DNA of 19,756 nt, from NCBI GenBank assembly GCA_030450335.1, contig JAKDIS010000041.1:1-19756 (forward strand), given 5' to 3'. A program made the position numbers and the translations under genes. Position 1 is the stretch's first letter, and each line of letters begins with the position of its first letter. The stretch is from Corynebacterium sp. Lineage in GTDB: Bacteria; Actinomycetota; Actinomycetes; Mycobacteriales; Mycobacteriaceae. Below are positions 13,814 to 19,756 of this stretch, one piece after another. Below the pieces are notes generated by a model. The model ran no database searches. It was not told the DNA's origin and saw only the letters and a list, made by a program, of their open reading frames with translations.

Positions 13814-15877
13814 ATGATCGAATTCTCACGCCGCACGTTCTTCGCCGGCCTCGCCGCGCTCGGGGGCACGGTGCTCTGGTCGTCGCACACCGCGACCGCC
13901 GGTACCGCCCAGGATCGTGCGCAGGGAGCACCGGACGCCGACCGACTCGCCGTGGGCCGCGGCATCGCCGACACCACCGGCGAGCCGCTGGGTGCGGGCA
14001 TGGACGGCTACGCCGTGCAGGAGCAGACGAGCGTCGGCATCCGCCAACGCCTGTACTCCCGCGCCTTCATCTTCGACGACGGCACCAACCGGTTCTGCCA
14101 CGTCACCGTGGACACCCCGCTGATGTTCCAGTCGGTGTTCCTGGAGGTCCTGCGCCGACTGCGCGCGGACTACGGCGACACCTACACCAGCGACAACGTG
14201 GTGGTTACCGCCACGCACACCCACGTCGCCCCCGGCGGACGGTCCGGCCACGCCATGGTCGACCTGGTCTCCCTGGGTTTTCGTCCGGTGACCTTCGAGG
14301 CACAGGTGGCGGGCATCGTGCGCTCGGTGCGCCGGGCACACGGCGACGTCGCCCCGGCCGAACTCACCCTCGTGCGCGGCCAGCTCGACGGTGTGGGGGA
14401 GAACCGCTCGAAGCAGGCCTTCGACCGCAACCCGCAGCAGGACAAGGAGGCCAACCCGGACGGGGTGGACCGCACCTCGGTGACCCTGCACGTCGCGCGC
14501 GCCGGCATCCCGGTGGGGCTGATCAACTGGTACTCGGTGCACGCCACGAGTTTCAGCCCGGAGATCCGCCACATCTCCGGCGACAACAAGGGCTTCGCCG
14601 CCTACAGCGTGGAGGACGCCGCGGGCGTGGACCACCGCGACGAGTCCGGGTTGGCGGCAGCGCCGTTCGTCGCGGCGTTCGCGCAGGGCGCGCCCGGGGA
14701 CGTGACCCCGAACCACGGCCTGGTGCCGGAGTCCGGGCCCGGTGGCGCCGGGGTGCAGGGGCAGAAACGTTCGGTGGAGATCCTCGGCACCCGGCAGGCA
14801 GACGCCGCGCTGGACACCACGGGCCGCTTCGCCGGCATCCCCGGTGGGCTCGAGGGACGCACCCGGTGGGTGGACATGGACGCCGTCGACGTCGACGGGC
14901 GGTGGACGCCCGACGGACACCCGGGACGCACCGGCCCGGCGGTGCTCGGCGCGGCGTTCGCGGCGTCCAGCCAGGAGGACGGCGGCGGCCTCGACGTCGA
15001 CATCGGGCTCGACGAGGCCGAACGCGGCGGGGCGCCGTGGGTGCGCCAGCTCAACGAGCTCGCCCCGGTCCCCGAGGACGTACGTGCCGTGCACGCCCCG
15101 AAGGACATGCTGCTGCCGATGGGCTACATCGACGGCATGATCCAGCAACGCCACATCTTCGGCGTGTGGCGTCTCGGCGGGCTGGTGCTGGTCTACCTCG
15201 GTTTCGAACCGACGGTGACCGCCGGGCTGCGCATCCGACGCACCGTCGCCGAGGCGATGGGGGTGCCGCAGGACAACGTGGTCGTTCAGGGCTACTCGTG
15301 CGGTTACGGCCACTACGTCACCACACCCGAGGAGTACCTGCAGCAGGACTACGAGGGCGGCGCGACCGCGTTCGGACGCCTGCAGCTGCCGGCGGTGCAA
15401 CAGGTCGTGGACGCGCTGGCGACGGCGCTCGCGGCGGGGGAGGACGTGGCGTCCGGTGTCCCGGCCGGGGACCTGACCGGGGTGATACCGGACAGCCCGG
15501 CGGCCGTGGCGCTGCCGGACACCGCCGCGCCGGGCCGCGCCTTCGGTGACGTCCTGTCCGGCGGTGGGGACGTGTCCCTCGGGCAGACCGCCACGGTGCG
15601 TTTCGTGGGGGCGAACCCGAACAACGACCTGCGCCTGGAGGACGGCTACCTGCAGGTCGTGCGCGGCGGACCGGAAGGGATGGTCGTCGCGCACGACTCC
15701 TCCTGGTCGACGTTGCTGACCTTCGACAGGAGTGTCACCGAGACCACCACCACCGTGGAGTGGGACACCACCGGCGCCGAACGCGGCGAGCACCGGGTCG
15801 TCCTGCGCGGGGACTGGCGCGACGCCCGCGGCACCGTTCGGCCCTTCGAGGGCTCGGCGACGGTGCGCGTCGTGTAG
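13814..15877 (+). CDS. Tat-exported neutral/alkaline ceramidase-like protein
   Basis: A 687-residue member of the neutral ceramidase family, which hydrolyses ceramide to sphingosine and fatty acid. The N-terminus has a twin-arginine signal (SRRTFFAGLAALGG), so export of the folded enzyme is predicted. Zinc-site features match the family: ATHTHVAPGG (His135, His137), WYSVHATS (His243), GFEPT (Glu465) and GYSCGYGHYVTTPEEY (Tyr498/Tyr501). The conserved hexapeptide GDVSPN, whose serine is the reported nucleophile in human and Pseudomonas enzymes, reads GDVTPN here (Thr298). The last 120 residues or so look like the C-terminal Ig-like domain. The start has GAGGGG upstream. It is divergent from a lipoprotein gene and converges with bcp. 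A secreted ceramidase could give access to host or environmental sphingolipids. Confidence 0.9.
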   Translation: MIEFSRRTFFAGLAALGGTVLWSSHTATAGTAQDRAQGAPDADRLAVGRGIADTTGEPLGAGMDGYAVQEQTSVGIRQRLYSRAFIFDDGTNRFCHVTVDTPLMFQSVFLEVLRRLRADYGDTYTSDNVVVTATHTHVAPGGRSGHAMVDLVSLGFRPVTFEAQVAGIVRSVRRAHGDVAPAELTLVRGQLDGVGENRSKQAFDRNPQQDKEANPDGVDRTSVTLHVARAGIPVGLINWYSVHATSFSPEIRHISGDNKGFAAYSVEDAAGVDHRDESGLAAAPFVAAFAQGAPGDVTPNHGLVPESGPGGAGVQGQKRSVEILGTRQADAALDTTGRFAGIPGGLEGRTRWVDMDAVDVDGRWTPDGHPGRTGPAVLGAAFAASSQEDGGGLDVDIGLDEAERGGAPWVRQLNELAPVPEDVRAVHAPKDMLLPMGYIDGMIQQRHIFGVWRLGGLVLVYLGFEPTVTAGLRIRRTVAEAMGVPQDNVVVQGYSCGYGHYVTTPEEYLQQDYEGGATAFGRLQLPAVQQVVDALATALAAGEDVASGVPAGDLTGVIPDSPAAVALPDTAAPGRAFGDVLSGGGDVSLGQTATVRFVGANPNNDLRLEDGYLQVVRGGPEGMVVAHDSSWSTLLTFDRSVTETTTTVEWDTTGAERGEHRVVLRGDWRDARGTVRPFEGSATVRVV

Positions 15878-15882
15878 TTACG

Positions 15883-16380
15883 TCAGAGCACGTCGCGTGC
15901 GATGCGGGCGACGTGCCCGGTGGCCTTCACGTTGTACTTGGCCATGCCGATCGTGCCGTCGGTGTTGACGAGGAACGTCGAGCGGATCACGCCCTGGACG
16001 ATCTTGCCGTAGTTCTTCTTCTCACCGAAGGCGCCGTAGGCCGTCAGCGCGGTTTTCTCCGGGTCGGCGAGGAGCGGGAAGGTCAGCTCGTGGTCCTCGC
16101 GGAACTTCGTGAGCTTCTCCACGGTGTCCGGGGAGATGCCCAGGACGTCGATGCCGGCGTCGTTGAGTTCGGTGAGCGAGTCGCGGAAGTCGCAGGCCTC
16201 GGTGGTGCAGCCCGGGGTGTTCGCCCGCGGGTAGAAGTAGACGATGACCTGGCGTCCGCGGTAGTCGGAGAGGCTGACCTGGTTGCCGCGGTCGTCGGTG
16301 AGGGTGAAGTCCGGGGCGGCGTCGCCGACCTCCAGGACGGTGCGGGCGGGGGCTTCGGAGGGGTTCTCGGGAGTACTCAT
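15883..16380 (-). CDS. bcp: Thiol peroxidase of the Bcp/PrxQ family
   Basis: A 165-residue peroxiredoxin that reduces hydrogen peroxide and organic or lipid hydroperoxides using thioredoxin or a similar donor. The peroxidatic Cys58 lies in PRANTPGCTTEAC and the resolving Cys63 five residues later, the arrangement of the alpha-2 PrxQ subgroup. DFTLTDDRGNQVSLSDYRG before it and FPLLADPEKTALTAYGAFGEK and STFLVNTDGTI after it are typical. The ATG at 16380 lies 8 nt after a TACACT -10 box, so the mRNA is probably leaderless. The divergent DUF3618 gene gives the same arrangement as Rv2521/Rv2520c. Only 5 bp separate its stop codon from that of the ceramidase gene. Confidence 0.95.
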   Translation of the reverse strand: MSTPENPSEAPARTVLEVGDAAPDFTLTDDRGNQVSLSDYRGRQVIVYFYPRANTPGCTTEACDFRDSLTELNDAGIDVLGISPDTVEKLTKFREDHELTFPLLADPEKTALTAYGAFGEKKNYGKIVQGVIRSTFLVNTDGTIGMAKYNVKATGHVARIARDVL

Positions 16381-16388
16381 GGCATCCG

Positions 16389-16394
16389 AGTGTA
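16389..16394 (-). promoter_or_regulatory. -10 box for bcp (leaderless type)
   Basis: On the minus strand TACACT lies 8 nt before the bcp ATG. Confidence 0.5.
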
Positions 16395-16483
16395 CGGCGG
16401 ACGGCGCGGCTACGGCAGGGCCGCTGCACGGGTCGCTACGGCGACATCGGAGGGTTCTTCTGCACCGCACGCACCGGAGAACG

Positions 16484-16489
16484 TACAAT
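16484..16489 (+). promoter_or_regulatory. -10 box for the DUF3618 gene
   Basis: TACAAT matches the consensus at five of six positions and lies 54 nt before the GTG start. Unlike its neighbours this transcript would have a true leader, about 47 nt long, with an AGGAGA ribosome-binding site at 16533-16538. Confidence 0.55.
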
Positions 16490-16543
16490 TCAGGAACAAT
16501 CTCTAAAAACCGTCATTCACGACCAGCAATGCAGGAGACTTCA

Positions 16544-16825
16544 GTGGCCCGCACCATCGACTCTATCCAGAGCGACATCGAACGCACCCGTGACCAGCTC
16601 GCGAGGACACTGGACGAGCTCAGCGTCCGCGCGGCTCCGAAGAACCTGGCGGACGAGGCGAAGACCCAGGCGTCGAACATCCTCGCCCAGCCGAAGGTCC
16701 AGCTCATCATCGGCGGCGTCGTGGCCGGGGTGGGCCTGGTCGTGGCCCTGACCGTGGTGGGCAAGCGCAACGAGAAGAAGCAGATCAAGGAAATCCAGCG
16801 CCTGCTGGCCGACGCCCGGTCCTGA
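16544..16825 (+). CDS. DUF3618 family small membrane protein
   Basis: A 93-residue protein with an N-terminal amphipathic helix (IDSIQSDIERTRDQLARTLDELSVRA) typical of DUF3618, a single C-terminal membrane span (about 51-73) and a strongly charged KRNEKKQ-containing tail. The GTG at 16544 is chosen because AGGAGA lies 5 nt upstream; an in-frame ATG at 16529 lies before that site and would add five residues. Its function is unknown. The helix is heptad-like, and the protein probably assembles as an oligomer on the membrane. Being divergent from bcp it is the positional counterpart of Rv2520c. Confidence 0.85.
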   Translation: MARTIDSIQSDIERTRDQLARTLDELSVRAAPKNLADEAKTQASNILAQPKVQLIIGGVVAGVGLVVALTVVGKRNEKKQIKEIQRLLADARS

Positions 16826-16968
16826 TTCTCATCCCCGCACCGCGCGACCCCCGCGAACCCCGCGAACCTCACGGGCCCCGGCGGATCTCCGGCACCAGGC
16901 GTGCCGTCGAGATCGCCGGGGTCTGCGCATGTGCGCTCGGCCTCGGGGCGCTGTGCACCCACCTGGGT

Positions 16969-17991
16969 GTGCCGGCGTCCTGGATCTTCGCCTTCCTGGT
17001 GTCCTTCGGCGTCTACGCGATCGTCTCCGACCGTCAGACGACGCCACCGACGCGGCTGATGCAGCCGGCGCAGGTCGTGATCGCCATGGTGTGCGTGGCG
17101 CCGCTGGTCGAGCTCGACGGTTCCACCGTGCTCGGCTACGTGGTTCCGACGCTCCTGGCGCTGACGATCACTCTGGCGGTGTGCGCGGCGGCGGCGTTCC
17201 TGCTGCACCGCTCCGGTGCCGCGAGTGCGGTGAGTTCGCTGCTCGCCACGCTGGCCGGCGGGGCGAGCGGGATGACGGTGCTCGCCGCGGAGCTGAAGGA
17301 GGACGTGCGTTTCGTCGTCCTCACGCAGTACCTGCGGTTGTCGCTGGTGGTGCTCACCCTGCCGGCATTCGTGCAGCTCTTCGCCGCCGGCTCGGCGGGC
17401 GGCGCGGGCGGTACGGCGGGGCAGGACGCCGCGGCGTCCGACACGGCGCCGTGGTGGTCCCCGGAGCTGCGTCCGGTCGTCGGCGCGTTGGTGATCTGGG
17501 CGATCGTGTGGCTGCTGGTGCGGCTCACCCGCCGGGTGGTGAAGGTGCCCGTGCCCTACCTGCTGGTGTCGATGCTGCTGACCTGGGTCGCCGGCGTGGC
17601 GGGGATCTCCGAGCAGTGGCTGCGGCCCGAGGGCCTGGTCCTGCTGTTCGCCTACGCGGTGATCGGGGTACAGGCCGGCGGCACGCTCACCAAGTCGGCG
17701 CTGCGCCAGTTCAGCCACAGCCTGCCGTTGATCCTCGCGGCGGTGGCGTCGATGATCCTCGGTGCCATCGTCGCCGCCCTGGTGATCGCCCAGGTCAGCG
17801 ACGTCCCGATGCTGGACGCCTACCTGGCGACCGTGCCCGGGGGGATCTACGCTGTGCTCGCCTTCGCCCACGAGTCGGGGTCGGAGCCGATCGTCACGGT
17901 GGTGCAGGTGATGCGCACGCTGGCGATGCTCGTGATCGGTGCGTACCTGCCCACGGTCATCGGCTGGTGGGGCCGGCGGCACCGGAGCTGA
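16969..17991 (+). CDS. AbrB-family integral membrane protein (N-terminus uncertain)
   Basis: At least 340 residues with about nine to ten hydrophobic segments, arranged as two similar halves. It matches the AbrB (PF05145) family, named after E. coli AbrB/YbgN and often mislabelled ammonia monooxygenase; it is probably a transporter, substrate unknown. Recognisable parts are LATLAGGASGMTVLAAELKEDVRFVVLTQYLRL and, in the second half, LDAYLATVPGGIYAVLAFAHESGSEPIVTVVQVMR. The first standard start codon in frame is the GTG at 16969, but the codons before it continue an evident first membrane helix (AVEIAGVCACALGLGALCTHLG), and the frame is open back into the DUF3618 gene without ATG, GTG or TTG. 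The true start may be a non-standard codon such as CTG 16822 or ATT 16825, or the 5' end may carry a frameshift. Confidence 0.75.
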   Translation: MPASWIFAFLVSFGVYAIVSDRQTTPPTRLMQPAQVVIAMVCVAPLVELDGSTVLGYVVPTLLALTITLAVCAAAAFLLHRSGAASAVSSLLATLAGGASGMTVLAAELKEDVRFVVLTQYLRLSLVVLTLPAFVQLFAAGSAGGAGGTAGQDAAASDTAPWWSPELRPVVGALVIWAIVWLLVRLTRRVVKVPVPYLLVSMLLTWVAGVAGISEQWLRPEGLVLLFAYAVIGVQAGGTLTKSALRQFSHSLPLILAAVASMILGAIVAALVIAQVSDVPMLDAYLATVPGGIYAVLAFAHESGSEPIVTVVQVMRTLAMLVIGAYLPTVIGWWGRRHRS

Positions 17992-18029
17992 CCTGACCGG
18001 GTCTGACCTGAACTGGCGCGCCGCGATGG

Positions 18030-18035
18030 TAGTTT
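18030..18035 (+). promoter_or_regulatory. -10 box for the YvlD-like gene (leaderless type)
   Basis: TAGTTT lies 6 nt before the ATG at 18042. Confidence 0.45.
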
Positions 18036-18041
18036 CAGGCC

Positions 18042-18458
18042 ATGGGCTTCATCTGGAACTTCCTCGTCCGTGCCGTCGGCACCGCCCTGGGACTGTGGGT
18101 CGTGACCTACTTCGTCACCGGGGTCACCGTGACCGCCCCGTCGCAGCCGCTGGTCGGCGACGGGTCGAACGACCGGCTGTGGGTCTTCCTCGGCTGCGCG
18201 GCGGTGATCCTGCTGCTCAACATGACGGTGCGTCCGGTGCTGCGGCTGCTGGGCCTGCCGCTGACGATCCTCACCCTGGGGCTGTTCGCCCTGGTGATCA
18301 ACGCCGGCGTCTTCCTCCTCGCCGAGATCCTGGCCCAGGCGGTCGGCCTGGGGCTCAACATCGACTCCTTCAGCGCGGCGTTCTGGGGCGCGATCATCAT
18401 GGCGCTGGTCAGCTGGGTGCTCGGGCCCATCACCGGGATGCTGTCCGCCCGGCGCTGA
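18042..18458 (+). CDS. Phage-holin-4-type (YvlD-like) membrane protein
   Basis: A 138-residue membrane protein with about four spans. The family signature is plain: LLLNMTVRPVLRLLGLPLTILTLGLFALVINAGVFLLAE, with NxxxRP and LTLGLF at the expected spacing (about 60-92). Despite the Pfam name (PF04020, phage holin family 4) these proteins are usually chromosomal, and Bacillus YvlD belongs to an envelope-stress operon. No lysis genes are nearby, so a phage origin is not supported. The loop at about 31-45 (APSQPLVGDGSNDR) is polar. Its stop codon and that of the convergent MFS gene are 4 bp apart. Confidence 0.88.
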   Translation: MGFIWNFLVRAVGTALGLWVVTYFVTGVTVTAPSQPLVGDGSNDRLWVFLGCAAVILLLNMTVRPVLRLLGLPLTILTLGLFALVINAGVFLLAEILAQAVGLGLNIDSFSAAFWGAIIMALVSWVLGPITGMLSARR

Positions 18459-18462
18459 CTGT

Positions 18463-19662
18463 CTAGCTGCCGCGTTGCAGCGTCCGGGAGTCGCCGACCG
18501 TCGACCACCCGATCGCCGCGGCGACCAGCAGCACCCCGCTGAGTCCAAAGGCCCAGCCGAACCCGGCGGCGTCCACGACCATCCCGGCGAGCAGTGGGCC
18601 GAGGACCCCTCCGAGGTCCTGGAACATGGAGTAGCCGGCCACCGTCGACCCGCCGCGCTTCGTGCCCACGATGTCGGCGAGCACGGCCTGCTGCCCCGGG
18701 TTGACCAGCGCGGACCCTGCCCCGGCGACGAACATCGCCGCACAGGCCGGCGCGATGCCGGGGGAGAAGGGGAAGGCCACGTAGCCGACGGCGGTGACCA
18801 GCATGCCGAGCACCAGCATCGGTTTGCGTCCGACGGTGTCGCTCCAGCGTCCCGACGGCAGGATCAGCACCGCGTTTCCCGCCGCGTAGGCGGCCAACGC
18901 CCAGGCGGCGACGGCGGCGTCGCCGTGGAAGGCGGCGGCGACGAACAGGGGCACGATCGACACGCGCACACCGAAGGACGTCCACCCGAAGGCGAACACG
19001 GAGCCCAGCAGCACCCGGTACTGCGGGATCCCCAGCGACTCGGCGAAGGTCAGCGGAGTACGGGGACTGTCGTCGGCGTGCACACCGGCCAGCGTGGAGC
19101 CGCGCAACGCGACCCACACCACCGTCGCGGCGACGACGAGCATGCCGAAATAGAAGACGAACGGGGCGCGCAGTCCGAACCCGGCGACGAGGGCGCCGAA
19201 CACCGGGCCCATGAGGTTGCCGAGCAGGAAGCCGGCGGCGTTGATGCTGGACACCCGCCCACGGGCGTCCACCGGGCTGACCTTGATCAGCAGGGCCGTC
19301 GCTGCGACGGTGAACATGATCGAGCCCAGGCCGCCGAGCCCGCGCAGGATGAGCAGCTGGGTGTAGTTCGCCGCCAGGGCGCAGGCGCCGGTGGACGCGG
19401 CGACGACGAGGATCCCGAGCGTGTAGGTGCGCCGCTCGCCGAGACGTACGACGACGCGCCCCGCCAGCGGTGCGCCGATGAGCCGCATGAGCGCGAAGGC
19501 ACTGACGATGCCGGACGCCGCGGCGTTCGAGACGCCGAACGCGTGCGCGTACTGGGGGATCGCGGGGGCGACGACGCCGTACCCGAGGGCGACGGCGAAG
19601 GCGCCTGCGACGAGTGCCCACACCTCGACGGGCAGCGGCGTGCGGTTTCTTCTGTTGACCAT
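18463..19662 (-). CDS. MFS transporter (drug/proton antiporter type)
   Basis: A 399-residue major facilitator superfamily protein with about 12 membrane spans. The N-terminal half has SAFALMRLIGAPLAGRVVVRLGERRTYT, with motif A (about 60-75), and the central loop repeats it as GRWSDTVGRKP. The small, Gly/Ala-rich helices and length fit the 12-span DHA1-like exporters. The substrate cannot be read from the sequence; efflux of a small molecule is the usual role. The ATG at 19662 is supported by TAGTAT on the minus strand at 19680-19675, 12 nt upstream, which would give a 5' leader of only about 5 nt. It converges on the YvlD-like gene. Confidence 0.9.
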   Translation of the reverse strand: MVNRRNRTPLPVEVWALVAGAFAVALGYGVVAPAIPQYAHAFGVSNAAASGIVSAFALMRLIGAPLAGRVVVRLGERRTYTLGILVVAASTGACALAANYTQLLILRGLGGLGSIMFTVAATALLIKVSPVDARGRVSSINAAGFLLGNLMGPVFGALVAGFGLRAPFVFYFGMLVVAATVVWVALRGSTLAGVHADDSPRTPLTFAESLGIPQYRVLLGSVFAFGWTSFGVRVSIVPLFVAAAFHGDAAVAAWALAAYAAGNAVLILPSGRWSDTVGRKPMLVLGMLVTAVGYVAFPFSPGIAPACAAMFVAGAGSALVNPGQQAVLADIVGTKRGGSTVAGYSMFQDLGGVLGPLLAGMVVDAAGFGWAFGLSGVLLVAAAIGWSTVGDSRTLQRGS

Positions 19663-19674
19663 GACTGGGCACTG

Positions 19675-19680
19675 ATACTA
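19675..19680 (-). promoter_or_regulatory. -10 box for the MFS gene
   Basis: On the minus strand TAGTAT lies 12 nt before the MFS ATG; a very short leader is predicted. No clear -35 is seen. Confidence 0.5.
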
Positions 19681-19700
19681 CGAGGTGGTGCGGCGGCGTG

Positions 19701-19734
19701 CTCGGGTGCCTCCCGGGTTGCGGCGGTGCCCGAG
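19701..19734. repeat. 10-bp hairpin upstream of the MFS gene
   Basis: CTCGGGTGCC (19701-19710) pairs with GGTGCCCGAG (19725-19734) through eight Watson-Crick and two G-T pairs around a 14-nt loop. It could end a transcript from beyond the window edge or act as an operator for the MFS gene. The final 22 bases hold nothing I recognise. Confidence 0.4.
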
Positions 19735-19756
19735 GGGCCAAGATCGAGCGTGGGAT

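Noticed and set aside
13826..15793. A 655-codon minus-strand frame opposite the ceramidase gene
   Set aside because: Composition (Val/Gly/His/Arg) is that of an antisense frame; the ceramidase motifs lie on the plus strand.
16513..17982. A 489-codon minus-strand frame opposite the DUF3618 and AbrB-family genes
   Set aside because: His/Arg/Gln-rich translation without domains; opposite-strand genes have clear membrane-protein features.
18042..18458. A prophage remnant suggested by the name 'phage holin family 4'
   Set aside because: No phage genes are nearby and YvlD-like proteins are common chromosomal membrane proteins.
1..19756. CRISPR arrays, insertion sequences, toxin-antitoxin or restriction systems
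   Set aside because: I saw no spaced direct repeats, transposase motifs or recognisable defence genes in the window.

Overview
The window is very GC-rich (about 70% by eye), densely coded and organised like a Corynebacteriales genome, most likely a high-GC Corynebacterium; I cannot name a species. The strongest evidence is gene order. dinG-pncB, divergent from clpS-DUF2017-P1 peptidase-rhomboid-murI-MBL phosphodiesterase-rph-rdgB, followed by a DUF3817/LprD-like pair on the other strand, matches the M. tuberculosis order Rv1329c to Rv1343c as I recall it. The mec-cysO-cysM genes of that order are absent here, and an M20 amidohydrolase is inserted after rdgB.

Layout. 23-3474 (minus): an iron-sulfur DNA helicase and nicotinate phosphoribosyltransferase, with stop and start codons overlapping. 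3507-6174 (plus): ClpS, DUF2017, a self-processing P1 peptidase and a rhomboid protein. 6223-9418 (plus): glutamate racemase, a cyclic-nucleotide phosphodiesterase-like MBL protein, RNase PH and the dITP/XTP pyrophosphatase. 9499-10869 (plus): an M20 amidohydrolase behind a hairpin-rich leader. 10898-11739 (minus): two small membrane proteins. 11832-11916: tRNA-Leu(UAG).

11917-13018 is an AT-richer accessory stretch. It holds an orphan zinc-ribbon ORF, then about 675 bases with no recognisable gene. Those bases contain a perfect palindrome, a possible 21-codon leader ORF ending inside a 17-bp hairpin, an extended -10 promoter, a leader with mutually exclusive hairpins, and a 44-codon ORF behind a strong ribosome-binding site. 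This is the best candidate for something undescribed.

13053-15877: a lipoprotein divergent from a Tat-exported neutral ceramidase-like protein. 15883-16825: a Bcp peroxiredoxin divergent from a DUF3618 membrane protein, an arrangement also seen at Rv2520c/Rv2521. 16969-18458: an AbrB-family membrane protein and a YvlD-like membrane protein. 18463-19662 (minus): an MFS transporter.

A feature running through the whole window is a -10 hexamer of the form TANNNT placed only 6-8 nt before the start codon (pncB, clpS, murI, MBL, rph, LprD-like, bcp, yvlD-like). This predicts leaderless mRNAs for much of the region.
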